Positions 13,174 to 24,989 of a stretch of DNA of 64,000 nt are shown here, one piece after another. Position 1 is the first letter of the stretch. Every line of letters begins with the position of its first letter. Source of the DNA: Salvelinus alpinus (taxonomy: Eukaryota; Chordata; Actinopteri; Salmoniformes; Salmonidae). Where the stretch lies: the NCBI RefSeq assembly GCF_045679555.1, contig NC_092093.1, positions 62,719,390 to 62,783,389 of the forward strand. Reading direction: 5' to 3'. Position numbers and translations under genes: made by a program. The notes under the pieces were generated by a model, which saw only the letters and a list, made by a program, of their open reading frames with translations, ran no database searches and was not told where the DNA came from.

Positions 13174-13973
13174 ATAAGACGCTTCACGGCCAACTCTTCC
13201 TACCTGAGATGAAGTCGATGTTACCCAGAGCCCTGCCCTCTCTCCAGGAGTTAACGGTGTAGTGATCCATCGCCTCATATCCACGCTCCACCTTATCCAG
13301 GTGGGAGGTGCTCGACGCCTCCCCAATCCTGACACACACGGAGAGTCAGGCTTCCCTTATTCTGTGTGGTCTCTATAGATCTGTAAATAATGTGGTACAT
13401 GAAACACACTTTGTTTGATCAAGAATTAGTGTTAGGCAGCAAATGTACTCACTTTTTAATGAGGTCTTTTGCAGTGTGAAACTTAAATCAGGATTCAAGC
13501 CTGAATGTTGAGGAAGTGTGTTTGTGTCAGTCACCTGTAAGAAGACGGCCATCTCTGGTTCCTCCATGGTCTGTATGCCTGTCTCTACGGTCCTACAGCT
13601 CCGCTCCAGGTGCTCTCTGTACTTCTTAAACCACGGATGTAGTTAAGCTTCTCTTCCTGCTCGGCCTCCAACTTCAAACTTAAGTCCCTCTTCCTCTCCT
13701 CCAAGATGGCGTACAGATGGTCCAACTTCTCACACACCTGGGACTTCTGCCTCCTGCCGTTCTCCTGTACACAGGCAACCACACACACATGGACAGACAG
13801 ATGGACACACGCAAGTGTTTTCTCCAGTTCCGTGCCTGGTGGACACGACCCAGTTCTGAACACGACCCAGCTCTACATGGCAATCCTGGGTAACACCACC
13901 ACGAGTGACACAGAGGGGACTGGAGCCGCTCCAGCTTCCTCCCCAGTACAGCTACTAGCTAGCTCATCAACTC

Positions 13974-13998
13974 CAGTGTGTGTGTGTGTGTGTGTGTT
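13974..13998. repeat. (TG)n microsatellite in trim55 intron
   Basis: About a dozen TG units between the two coiled-coil exons. A comparable CA tract lies at 14461-14490, just upstream of the first coiled-coil exon. Confidence 0.9.
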
Positions 13999-14829
13999 GT
14001 GCGTGTGCACATCAGGGGTGTCCACTCTCTCCCCATCAGTTCTCCTCCTGGTTTCTCAGTGTGAGCGAGTGGGAAGGCAGTAACATTTATGTGTGTTTCT
14101 TGGTATGTGTGAGGGAGGAGAAGGAATCTCTGGAAATGTATGTGTTTATTCGTGTGAGGCAGTACAACACAGGCAGTAGAACACCTAGTCATTTTTCTAA
14201 GTGTATGTGTGTATTTGGGGAATGGGGTGGGGGGGCTGATTACAGTAACATTTCAGTTGTCTGGCTGTGTGAGAGACACACAGACAGACAGAGACAGAAA
14301 GACAGGTGCTGCCACACTGGGCCAGTCACCTCTATGGTCTGGCAGGTCTCCTTTAACTGACTGATGATGCCCTGGATCCTGTCGTTGTTCCCCATCATCA
14401 TCGCTATCCCGTCAGTCAACTCCGTCTGTGGCCGCCGCAGCACATGCACCAGCACACACAACCACACACACACACACACACACACACAACCACACAAAAC
14501 CACAGGAACGAGAAGCCAAGAAGCATCAGTCACTGAGTGAGTTGCAATGCACTGACATATACACAGGAGGCAACTTTCCCATTTCACCTACTGTACTGTA
14601 AATGTCTTGAAGAAGATGTTTTCCTACATCAGCCAGTCCTCACCTTCTGTGTCTGGTACATGCTTTTGAGCGGCGCCACCTCACAGTCCTGGTGGGCTCC
14701 AAACACCTTGCACATGGAGCAGGTGGGCACGCTGTGGGTCACACAGTAGATGTTGACCTCCTCCTCGTGCTCTTGGCACATGGCCTGCTCCTCCGTTCCT
14801 CTCTGGGGCCGCTGGCCTAGGGCTGCTGG

Positions 14830-15589
14830 AGGGGGAAGGAGACATGCTGAGACTCACAACACTAGGGGTGCATCTTACTGTAATAGTATAGTGGCTTCCT
14901 CTCCTGATCAGTTGAGGTTAGATTCAGGCTGCCTGCCCATGGTAACTGAACACCCCACCATGCAGTCAGAAGGTCATCATAGGTAACATCATATCCTGAG
15001 CCATGAGCATCTGTACAGACCATATCTAAATGGAGTGTTGTGTGTGTCGTACACTTCCTCCAAATACACACCACACACACACCACAGACCACACACACAC
15101 CACACCCCACACACACACCAAGTCCGTTGGAAGTATATCATTGTGTGACTGACTTGTACCGGAAACCTCTTGCCAACTGAATCACCCCTCTGACTCACTG
15201 TGGGGCTATGGGTTCATATGGGCACCAGTGCTGAGTGACAGACACAATGCCTCCATCTCCCAACACAACACAAGGAGACACACAACATGACCCTCTTCTA
15301 CTCCTCTCTCTCCCTTTTTCTGTTGCCCTAGAGGGTCCCTACTCCACTTCTATCTACAGTATACACACGCGCTCTCTTTCCGACTAGCAAGCACTCAAAA
15401 ACACACAGTAAGTATCCCTCTTCTTCTCTCTTTTGTTCTCTCTGTCGAGCTAGTGAGTGTCCTCAAACACACAGAGCACCCCTCCATTCCATCCCTCTCT
15501 CTCTCTCTGTGTCAAGCGGAAGAGAGTTTTGTCTCAGAAATAAAGTCCGAAGCACTAAGCGTGATGTTGGATACAGGACAGTAGAGAGC
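14830..15589. other. trim55 intron, simple-sequence rich
   Basis: Intronic DNA with degenerate CACACACCACA clusters (15065-15120) and pyrimidine-rich stretches. No further exon is seen. Confidence 0.45.
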
Positions 15590-15830
15590 TAGATTACATT
15601 GCCTCTGGGCTCCTATTCTTAAAAGCATGTAATCAGTTACATATAATCTGATTACAAAAAACTGTAACTGTAATCGGTTACGTTACCAGCAAAAATATTG
15701 TAATCCGATTACAGATTATTTTGGAAAACTAGATGACTACTTATTGGATTACATTTCAATTCAGAAGGATGTTTGTGGGAAAAAATACACAGTAAGGCAT
15801 TAGTCACACTTCTTCCAAATACACACCACA

Positions 15831-15893
<63 letters not shown>

Positions 15894-16168
15894 TTATGAC
15901 ACCATTCGGTTTAAGGTGCAAGTTTAAGTTTGTTCCACCTGAGCGAGTCTGACCACAAGTCAGTGACCACTATGATGACACAACAAATGCATTTGATGGA
16001 ACCTTTTTGTCTTCTTCTAATGCCTTCTTTGGCTTCTTCTAAATGGAAAGTAATGAGATAACATAACTAAATGTGGATAATCCAAAAGTTCTGTTACTGC
16101 TAAAAAATTCAGACAGGTTAACTAGTAACTAACGGATGACATTTAGAATGTAACCTACCCAACCCTGC
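15590..16168 (-). mobile_element. MITE-like salmonid repeat containing a CA microsatellite
   Basis: Contains repeated TAATC/GATTAC motifs (gtaatcggttacgttacc, ttgtaatccgattacag) and closes with gaatgtaacctacccaaccc. Read in reverse it opens with GGGTTGGGTAGGTTACATTC, the start of a common fish repeat. A (CA)n run at 15830-15889 lies inside it. Confidence 0.65.
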
Positions 16169-16384
16169 TTAAAAGCAACGTGTTCATCTCATGCATTCTT
16201 ATTACTCCAAACCCCCACCGCAAAGCAGTGAGAAGACTACACTCTCACTACAAAAACACTGACACTTATTTTACCCGGAGTTAAATATAAACAGTAATCC
16301 TTCATGTAAATGCAATGTTTGTGAACTACATACTTCCTTGACTGTATTTAGCGCTAGCTGTTGTCACCGCTGTTTCTTCTGGAG

Positions 16385-16533
16385 GGAGTAATTTAGCAGA
16401 CACTACAGAGCAATTAGGGTTAAGTGCCTTGCTCAAGGGCACATTGACAGATTTTTCACCTAGTCGGCTGGGGAAAGCAGAAACCGTTCAGTTACTGGTC
16501 CAACGCTCTTAACCGCTAGGCTACCTGCTGCCT
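16385..16533 (-). mobile_element. tRNA-derived SINE, minus strand
   Basis: Read on the minus strand, CAGGTAGCCTAGCGGTTAAG and GAGCGTTGGACCAGTAAC form the tRNA-like head (A box GCCTAGCGGTTAAGAGC) of a common salmonid SINE. The body follows with ctcaagggcac on the plus strand. It lies in the trim55 intron between the B-box and RING-2 exons. Confidence 0.75.
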
Positions 16534-17321
16534 GGTTAAAAACATCACCTGTATCTCATTATTTGTTTATCAACTCTAGTTTAGAAACTACTACTAGCCA
16601 CGTTCACCAGCCACCATGTGTTTTTATAAGGCAGCCTGGAGGTCTGGTAAACAAGGTGAGAAAAGTAGTCAATATTGAAGAAAACATTCAGTATGAGTGG
16701 CACCAGGACTTTTTTCCCTGAGAACAGTTTTAACACGTTTTACGTGTAGGTTGTATGAGTTTTTAATATTTCTATCAGAAGAGAAAATGTCACATTGCTA
16801 TCATTATGAGTATCTCACTGTTCAATGCCCTAACTGACCTACTTCTAGAATTCCCTGTTCAATGCCCTAACTGAACACCTTTTAGAATTCACTGTTCTGT
16901 CTTCTTGTAGGAAATTCAGTGACATATTGGAAGTAGTTTAAAGCCTGGTAATGGAATAAAGGAAGCTAAGGAAATTACACATAGAAATGGATTTTGGCCG
17001 AAAGTCACAAAATTGAGTAACTGGATGTCTGTGCTTTCAGTCTGTGGTATAGTAGGATCCTGCAAATTGGACCACTTATGGTAGTGATGATGGTGGTGGT
17101 GGTGTCTATCTGAGACGGTGGTTACTTTCTTTAATAATTACGTTTTTAAATGATTACTGTAATACGAACTGTACCGTACCTGTAACAAGCTACCGAGTAC
17201 ATGGAGCAAATAGTTTCCCCCCAGTTTTTTCATCTGTTCATGCACCTTGGTTGGAAAGCAAAGTCCAGGTACCGGAAGTATTATTTTTCCTTTGGACTCC
17301 TATAGTGTACGACTCTTTCAC
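16534..17321. other. trim55 intron
   Basis: No feature is recognised apart from a small local duplication of ctgttcaatgccctaactga near 16817-16875. Confidence 0.4.
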
Positions 17322-17717
17322 CTGGTGGACTCCTGTTTGAACATGTCGATGATGTTGTCCACCAGCAGGTTCCTCTGGAGCCCGTAGACCGTGTGGTGGT
17401 CCAGGACCACCTCGTGCCTGTAGGACCGGCACCGGAAACGGCCACCGGAGGTCACTGACCCCCCTCTGGTTGGGAGGTATGGGTTGGAGGCCTAGACAGG
17501 ATAGAACAGACGGAGGCATAATACAATGTAGACCAAATGTAACACCTATTATTGCTTATGGGTACTATTTCATGTGAAAACTGCAGTCACATTTGAGGCT
17601 ACACAAAATTACATGGATGTACAAAGCTGAGATTGAACACTGGAATGGCTCGTGGCAACAAGATAATACAAAGCATAAAATGAGAACAATACAGAGGATC
17701 TGCGGTAGGCTACAGTA

Positions 17718-17935
17718 CATACAGATGTGGGATCTTAATTTGACCCTGCAGCAACAGGAAATGTGAATTATTGTGTAGGTGTTGATACATTTCTGGTAAA
17801 GGCAAATCAAGTCTGAAAATTTTAAGTGGAAATTACAAAATGTAAACGCCTTTAAACATTGAATACACTGCATTTCTTGCTGTGCAGGAAATTCCCTGCA
17901 ACAAAAGGGTGATCAAATAAGATCTTACACCTGTA
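17718..17935. mobile_element. MITE with imperfect TIRs (ACAGATGTGGGATCTTA)
   Basis: The left end tacagatgtgggatcttaat and right end ataagatcttacacctgta are imperfect inverted repeats. The interior (cctgcagcaacaggaaatg, gcaggaaattccctgcaac) is a familiar salmonid MITE. It lies in the trim55 intron between the two RING exons. Confidence 0.75.
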
Positions 17936-18260
17936 GCCTCAGTGCCTAGACAAGAACCAAACAAAAACAACATCCCCCAATACACAGTCAAACTCGTTGT
18001 TATAGATATAGAGAAACAAATAATAGTCTATGGATAATGCGTAGACACAGTTTAATCTATAGTTCTATCACATACTAGCCTTCTCTAAAATACTTTCCAA
18101 TACTCCAATGTAATTGCAGGCCTACTTTACCTTAAAGATATCATTGGCACACTTTGTACAGAGGTTGTGTTGCCACGGTAAAATGCCCACTGTTTTGGTA
18201 AATGTTTCCAGGCAGATGGAACAAATCAGCTGCTTCTCCAAGTTATCTTTGACGTTTCTC

Positions 18261-18659
18261 TTCTGATGCACCCACTCCGTTAAGACGTTAAAATAGTGTC
18301 AAAAGCGTCAAATGAATAATAGGCAATGGTTAATCCTGCATCATAACATCCCAAGCCGTTTATTTCGGAGTGAAGTTGAAAGAAGGGCCACAGTAATAGC
18401 ACTGGTTCAAGCTGTTCCTCATACAGAGTTTCACGTGGCCCCCAATCTGGCAGCTCGAGCGAGTGTCAGGGCTGTTTTTAGAAAGTGTCACGTCAAAGGT
18501 TCCTATGTTTACTTGCCCATATATGAAACTGATACTAATTAGTGCATGAGCAGCTGATGTTTCCTTGCAGTAGGACTATAGTCTACAAGCTGACCCTATT
18601 TAATGTAAAGCTGTACACATGTCATGAAACTGTTAGCCTATATGCAAATATCAATGTAT
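18261..18659. other. Upstream flank of the trim55 remnant
   Basis: No start codon in frame with the RING exon is found here. The in-frame upstream TGA lies near 18300. Nothing else is recognised. Confidence 0.4.
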
Positions 18660-18939
18660 AATGTGTTTGGGGCCCTAACCTAGTAAACGTAAATCTGGGA
18701 CACTCCAATTAGTATGTTACATTTCGTATGGTATGTATTAATTTGTGGATGTCCATCATCCATTTCGTTTGATATCTTATGAATTACAATTCATATGATA
18801 CAGTATGTTACGAATTGCAATAAGTACAATATTTTACGAATTCCAATTTGTTGTTGCTAACTTTAGCTAGGTGGCTAACGCTAAAGTTAGCTAGGTGGCT
18901 TCCGTTAGCTAGGCTAAGGTTAGGGGTTAAGGTTAGGGC
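18660..18939. mobile_element. Salmonid repeat, left part (interrupted)
   Basis: AT-rich repeat with cgtatggtatgtattaattt, tatgttacgaattgcaat and the gctaactttagctaggtgg block, ending in ggttaaggttaggg. It continues at 19867 after an inserted element, so the two parts were once contiguous. Confidence 0.6.
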
Positions 18940-19866
18940 CAGTGCTTAAATTGTAAAATGTGGAGACACATATTGTACAATATGAGGAGGAAATTATAGT
19001 CCTAAAAAAGCTTTCACTGACTCAAACAATGAAGCACAGCTCACTCGCTGGCGAACAATGTTTGCTCAATAGACCTATCGGGAAGTTGATCAAATATTTT
19101 GGTAGTCAACAGTCATATTACAGTCTTCTCTTTTAAGCAGCAGCCATTTACCTTCCAGTCTGTGTTTTCCCGCCATTCTATTTGAAATATTGCCAAAGGC
19201 TTGTTCTGGCTGCATGCTGTTCACTGACAGATCTGCCACATGTTCTATATGCCTTGTGTTTGGGTTACATAAACACAATCCACAGGTAGGCTATTTTAAA
19301 AAAAGAAGCTATTGGTCATCTGTGGTTAAATTACAGGCCTACTCCTGGTTTAGTATTCTGAATAATTGTATTTCTTTCTGAACTGACAGCAGTAATTCTA
19401 TTACTTTGGCAAATGTATTTAAATGAATCAGGGGTGCTGCAGCTCTCCGAGCCCCCTTCCCACGGCTATGATTCTATAAGGAAATAAATGATCAAGTGCA
19501 ACGCCGGAGAGATGACAGTTGCAGGCTCATGTCTAGCAGAGAGAGGGAGCGAGATCATAGAAAGTGAATCTCAGTCTAGTTCTGAGAGAGATACAGGAGT
19601 GCTTCTCTCTCTCACCACAGCAATGGCCATGCATTGGTCTCAAACATAGGCTATAATGTTGAGCAAATCATAATCCCGGGCAGGCCCAAACACAAATGAA
19701 TTCTTTGAATATCATGCGCGGGCTGAAAATCAGCGTTTTAATATAACTTTTTTTTTAAGGGGCAGGAGAATTAATGGGAATGCAACTTGAATGAACTCTG
19801 ATTGCTTTTATTCAAATTTTTACATTGCAAACACGGCCGGATCCTGCTCCGGCAAATTAAGCACTG
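18940..19866. mobile_element. Non-autonomous hAT-type element with 8-bp target duplication
   Basis: Terminal inverted repeats are CAGTGCTTAAATTG at the left and its near-complement CAAATTAAGCACTG at the right. The flanking 8-mers GTTAGGGC (18932-18939) and GTTAGGGT (19867-19874) match at seven of eight positions, the size of a hAT target duplication. It splits an older repeat. No transposase is visible within 927 bp. Confidence 0.85.
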
Positions 19867-20130
19867 GTTAGGGTTAAGGTTAGGAGTTGGGTTAAAGGGT
19901 TAAGGCTAGGGACAGGATTAGCTTAAGTAGTTGCAAAGTTGCCCAAAATTCAAACATACAACCTTTGGTTTGCTTGATGTTGGTGTTATACACTTACCCA
20001 CCCACCTTACTTTTGACTCAAGTAACCTTCTCTCTTATGCAATCATAACCAACAAAACATATCATACTATTTTGAGTATCTCGGATTTACATTTACTATG
20101 TTACGTCTAGTCTATGAAACCAGGCTGGTT
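19867..20130. mobile_element. Salmonid repeat, right part (interrupted)
   Basis: Resumes with gttagggttaaggttagg and runs through aagtaaccttctctcttatg to tctagtctatgaaaccagg. It is the continuation of the repeat at 18660-18939. Confidence 0.6.
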
Positions 20131-20666
20131 GTTCTGGGGCAAAACATGCTATGGTAGGATAGACATATTGGGCTGATAATACAAATGATGTATTGATAAG
20201 AAACAGGTACTGGTGGGCATGTCTGTGTTATTATTGGAATAGATGGATGGATGGATAGAGGTTACTTGATGTACTATGGCATTTTAAAATAATGTGTACC
20301 TTTATTAAAATGTATCCGATTATGTGATCAGAATCATGAACAGTATCTCGTACAAAAAGTAATATCTCGCGCTGGAAATACCGCAGGTGCAGATCTATAA
20401 GAGGCACATTCACGTCTCAAATACATTCTAATCGTTGAGATACATTATAGCCACGCATCTACCCAGCATATTTCCTAAGCATAAGAACCAACCTGTGTGC
20501 GGCAGAAGGCCAGTTGTGTAAAGCCCGTCACATGATTTTGAGTTTTTTGAGACATCGATCGATCCCACCCAGGAACACATGATTATTTACAGTAGTTTTT
20601 ACACTGTACTTAAAACATTAATCGTATGACAACAAAGTTTACTCTGTTTATTAAAATAAACTGCAT
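20131..20666. other. Spacer without recognised features
   Basis: No gene or nameable repeat is visible. Confidence 0.4.
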
Positions 20667-20757
20667 TGTTGGTTAAGGGCTTGTAAGTAAGCATCTCACC
20701 GTAAGGTCTACACCAGTGGAATTTGGCGCATGTGACAAATACAATTGAATTTGATAA
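20667..20757 (+). mobile_element. LINE 3'-end fragment (RSg-1-like tail)
   Basis: gttggttaagggcttgtaag, cgtaaggtctacacc, gcgcatgtgacaaat and a degenerate TTGAATTTGA tail match the 3' end of the LINE at 1-3390. It is heavily 5'-truncated. Confidence 0.8.
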
Positions 20758-20926
20758 ACATAAGAGAGTTTATTCCCTTAGAACTTGGTACACTGTACTT
20801 AAAACAATAATGACAATGACAACAATAATAATAATAATATTGACAACAATAATTACAAGTTTTAATAAAGTTTTTTTGTCTTCCATTCTTTATTATAATA
20901 ATGTTTATTCCCTCAGACAAAATACG

Positions 20927-21328
20927 TTTTACAGGAGAGGGGACCCACTGTGATGAACTAGTTCTACAGGAGAGGAAGGAACCCACTGTTATTAACTAGT
21001 TTTACAGGAGAGGAAGGGACCCAGTGTGATTAACTAGTTTTACAGGAGAGGAAGGGACCCAGTGTGATTAACTAGTTTTACAGGAGAGGAAGGGATCCAG
21101 TGATATTGACTAGTTTTACAGGAGAGGAAGGGATCCAGTGATATTGACTAGTTTTACAGGAGAGGAAGGGACCCACTGTTATTAACTAGTTTTACAGGAG
21201 AGGAAGGGACCCACTGTGATTAACTCGTTTTACAGGAGAGGAGGGGAACCACTGTGATAAACTCATTTTACAGGAGAGGAAGGGACCCACTGCGATTAAA
21301 GGGACCCACTGCGATTAACTAGTTTTAC
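20927..21328. repeat. Minisatellite, 38-bp unit, about ten copies
   Basis: Unit TTTTACAGGAGAGGAAGG followed by GACCCACTGTGATTAACTAG, with small substitutions and one shortened first copy. Confidence 0.95.
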
Positions 21329-22520
21329 CGTTTTTCAAGCAAGATGACGTCACAGATTCCCATCAGACCAACACCTTGAATGCCTAACAAGTTATCTAAA
21401 AAACACTGTTTTGTTAAAAATCTATTTTTTACGCTTTAGTGCGTGTACTTTACTCTGTTTATAGTTGGGATATCGCTGGAGGACATTTTGTATTTGAAGG
21501 ACTTTGCATTTGCCATTTCTGTCGAATGCATTCAGTTGTACAATTGACTAGGTAACTCCCTTTCCTTTCCCTTTAATGCAAATAAAGACAATATAAAAAA
21601 AACAAGAGAAGATTGCTTTACGTTGAGGTTTAATAGAATGAAATCAAAGGAATATTTATGAGTGTTAGAGCACAATGGAAAGGCATGTATCTTACTCATA
21701 AAGACAACTCTAAAGCAGCTCATAGAGAAGATTACTCTGAGGTTTACTTGAATGAAATCAAAGCCATAGTTATGATAGTGTTGGAGGACAACTCTTCATA
21801 CAACAAACGTATTCACACACTAACTATAGCAATTAGTTTATGATACAAGACATATTCACCGCGATTAGAATAAATGGTTGGCCTTTGTGCAACATTTACA
21901 CAAAATAGTAATGGACAATAATATATACAGTGATATCCAGCAATGTATGTACAGTAATGTAAAAGAATGGACAGTACCTGTGAAATAAATACAAATCAAA
22001 CGAGTCCAAACCACTTCCATTAATGGAAATAGATTTTCAGCTCCTATTTATTTCTGTGTGTGTGTGTGTGTCTGTAGAGTCATTCCCCCTTCTTCACCAT
22101 CCATCTCCACCTTTCAGTCACATAAAAGGCAGTAGATATTTTCCTGCCACTCAAGGCAAGCCGGTATGTGTGTGAGGGCTGATGGGGCCTTGTTTCAGCG
22201 GCTGGTGGCTGCACAGATGTGTACAGGTGGCTTTACAGATGTGTACAGGTGGCTGTACAACCTGTACCGACGGCCGGAGGGATGCTGCTCTAAGGATTTT
22301 TTATTTTCTCAGTTCGCCCATTCCTCACTCCTTCCTCTGCATCGAGGCCTCCAGCTCCCATTGAAAGAAGGCAGCCGCAGCAAAATCCTCAAATGGTATC
22401 CTTGAATTGGTGAGGTTTTCTGCTGTGGAAGTGCAGGTGGAAGGGGATGTGGCAGTACGTTACTCTCTGCAATAACATAATGTCACAGCTGTGCGTCTCT
22501 AGAGATTCTCTGGGCTGGTG
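21329..22520. other. Spacer without recognised features
   Basis: A short TG run sits at about 22056-22072. No convincing gene is seen. Confidence 0.4.
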
Positions 22521-22707
22521 TTAAGAGCACAGCAGATCCACCCACTTCAGGGTCTCTTCCTCCCTGTGGTGCTTGACCAGTAGGACATCACTGGCAGTTC
22601 TAATGGGCTCTGTCCATGGGCCGTGGTCCATGATGAAAAGGCAACATCTCTTGATGGGCCCAGTGGAGAAGCTTTCAAGGGCAGTGGCAGAGGTGGGCTT
22701 GGCAGAT
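22521..22707 (-). other. Unassigned open stretch with splice-acceptor-like edge
   Basis: Minus-strand frame of about 61 codons (contains KRCCLFIMDHGPWTEP and HHREEETLKWVDLLCS) ending in TAA. It is preceded by CCTCTCTTTCAG, a good acceptor. I do not recognise the product, and the upstream stretch near 22840-22930 does not join it cleanly in frame. It could be a terminal exon of an unknown transcript or chance. Confidence 0.2.
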
Positions 22708-23425
22708 CTGAAAGAGAGGCACAATATTATTTTTAATGACAAAGCCTTTACTATACACTAACCTAAATCAAGTGTGTGTGTGTTAGAATGAGTTAGTGCC
22801 TGCACACATAATTATGTGTGTGATTTCATTTGAATTACCTGTATCCAGCAGGAACTCTTCAGAGCAATCCTCTTTTGTTGTGTCAGGAGCTGGTGCCAAA
22901 GGGGAGGGGAACAGGACAACCTGTAGGGAGGACCACTGTTAGAGCTGGGCCTGCGCTGCTGGGCCCGGATCGGTCTCAGCAGAGGAGAGCCAGGTCATGC
23001 ATGTCATCCCTCTCCTGAAATAGAGGCCCAATTACCTTAAATGAGAATAATCATAAAGCTAAACTATGTGAGTGAGTGAGCGTGTAATTGAGAGGCGGAG
23101 AGTGAACTGTGTGATCATGTCACTGTGCTGTTTCTTTTTTGTTGCATTCAGTCACTTAATGCACAATATGAGCTTTTCCTGACTGCTCAGTGTACTCGCC
23201 ATGGCAACCCATGGTGTGTGTGTGTGTGTGTGTTCATATGACACAAAAGCTTGTCAAGCTGACCGAGTCCTTGTAGTAGGACATTGAAAGATTAGCTTTG
23301 GCATCAACTACTAGTGTACAGTAGAAAGGATATAAAACATTCAGATCTGGATTGACATAGGGTTAATCATGTGAATTTACAAAACCTCTAGGACTTATTC
23401 ATCACTCGACTTTAACAACAGATGG
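22708..23425. other. Spacer without recognised features
   Basis: Contains short TG runs (22772-22783, 23214-23232). No gene can be supported. Confidence 0.4.
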
Positions 23426-23828
23426 GGCCTCCCGAGTGGCACAGTGGTCACTAGAGATCCTGGTTCGAGTCCAGGCTCTGTCGCAGCAGACCGGGAGACA
23501 CATGGAGCGGTGCACAATTGGCCCAGCATCTTCCGGGTTAGGGGAGTGTTTGGCCGGCAGGGATGTCCTTGCTCTAGCGACTCCAGTGGTGGGCCTGGCG
23601 CTGACACGGTCGCCAGGTGTACGGTGTTTCCTCCAACACATTGGTGTTTCTGGGTTAAGCGGGCATTGTGTCAAGAAGCAGTGCGGCTTGGTTGGGTCGT
23701 TTTTTCAGAGGACGCATGGTTCTTGACCTTTGTCTCTCCCGAGTCCGTACGGGAGTTGCAGCGATGAGACAAGACTGTAACTACCAATTGGATACCATGA
23801 AATTGGGGGTAAAAAAACATACATTTTT
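23426..23828 (+). mobile_element. tRNA-derived SINE, full length
   Basis: The head ggcctcccgagtggcacagt (A-box-like) and ggttcgagtccaggctctg (B-box-like) resemble a Leu-type tRNA. The body follows with gtgcacaattggcccagc and cagaggacgcatggttcttg, then a tail attgggggtaaaaaaac. The same family occurs at 28261-28648. Confidence 0.85.
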
Positions 23829-24989
23829 AAAAATGAGTTTAACAACAGATGTAGGTTACATTGCAAGTGTGTACACACCTCTCAACCCTTGTGATATACA
23901 TTAATTGGCACAACCGTTGTTGACAAATGCATTACGTATCTGTTGTTCCACCTGAGTGTAGACTAAGCCTGTTCATGTTCCAATTCTTGTCAGTGACTCC
24001 AAATCTAAATATCAACTTGAGTGATCTTAATTTTACTCAATTCGAAGTCAGATCTCTGGTCTTTCCTGCTAGGGTCAAGCGGCTTCTCGTTCGGGAATGG
24101 AGGACCTAGGATAATGGAATATTAACATGAAGTATGCATAACTTATAAAGATATATACGGCACCCACAATGGTGGCAGCTTTTTGTTTGCTGTGTGTTTA
24201 AAAACAATAGCACACCATGCTCAATATAATATATGGAAATCATTCTCAATCTAAGTATCATCTGTAAATGAATGACACCAGATGTGTCTCATCTGACTTA
24301 GAATTGCTGATACTATCTTTGTCTATTTTTTAAAAGAAAATCTGCCACTGAAGCACACACTTCTATCTAGTGAGAGTGCACAGAATATTTTAGCTTTAAT
24401 TACCTGGTTGTACCATTGAAGACAACTTTTTCATGGGACACCTGCTGGTATGGATAAAGGCTTGAGTATTTTCACTCTTTAAAGCAGGGAAATAGCTAAA
24501 CAATTGACACCACCACAGCTGCATGAATTGGTGATCTCTCCATATGTTTATCTATCAATTTCTAAGCCCAACTAGCTAGACAGAAGTTTTCAGGCTGCAT
24601 TGTTGTCAATCAGTAAAGGTGTAACTTAGCTAGCTACTGTAACGTTACTGTACTAGCCTACTGTAGCCTACAACCAAGCTAGATAGCTAGCTACAAAGAA
24701 AGCAATCAATTTCATCAACAGTCTTTTTAGCTAAATATATGTAGCTAGTGTGATCGCATGCTAAACAACTTAAGAGATGATTAGAAAGTTCTAAAAGCAA
24801 AAGTGACCCCTGTCTTTTTGGGGAGTGCTGCTCTGCTGGCGAACTGGATCTAGACTAGAGAGGCAGCTAAAGTTAGCTAGCTAGCTAGTTAGCTTTGTGG
24901 CTAGCTATCTTGGACATAAATGAGAGAAAACAATTGCAGTTGTGTTGTTCCCAGATGGTGAAATGCCAGATCGTTCTGTAATAACAAAC
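23829..24989. other. Spacer with GCTAGCTA-rich stretches
   Basis: No gene is seen. Clusters of tagctagctac-type motifs lie at 24625-24750 and 24868-24910, a composition also seen at 32740-33010. Confidence 0.4.

Larger units (their letters stand above)
13204..18260 (-). pseudogene. trim55: trim55 (MuRF2) locus, disrupted
   Basis: MuRF E3 ubiquitin ligases bind sarcomeric titin and microtubules. Exons on the minus strand are: RING part 1 (about 18260-18131, [16 protein letters not shown]), RING part 2 (17491-17322, [11 protein letters not shown]), B-box (about 14829-14644, [13 protein letters not shown]), coiled coil 1 (14425-14330, ELTDGIAMMMGNNDRIQ), coiled coil 2 (13764-13535, EKLDHLYAILEERK), a microexon (about 13472-13453, AKDLIKK) and a COS-box exon (13328-13204). 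NPYLPTRGG is TRIM55-like rather than TRIM54 or TRIM63, and the crh neighbour supports this. Lesions: no in-frame Met before a TGA upstream of exon 1, RING Cys to Trp (LPWQHNLC) and Cys to Tyr (CRSY), a 4-nt deletion in coiled coil 2, and no AG before the microexon. No C-terminal exons were found. It is probably a decayed duplicate. Confidence 0.82.

Noticed and set aside
17238-17519. 93-codon minus-strand frame with [17 protein letters not shown]
   Set aside because: It is a shifted frame of the trim55 RING-2 exon; the correct phase gives [11 protein letters not shown] and GGRFRC.
20927-21328. Regularly spaced repeats considered as a CRISPR-like array
   Set aside because: The units are contiguous without unique spacers, and the DNA is vertebrate; it is a minisatellite.
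23402-23767. Overlapping 90-107 codon frames on both strands
   Set aside because: All lie within a tRNA-derived SINE.
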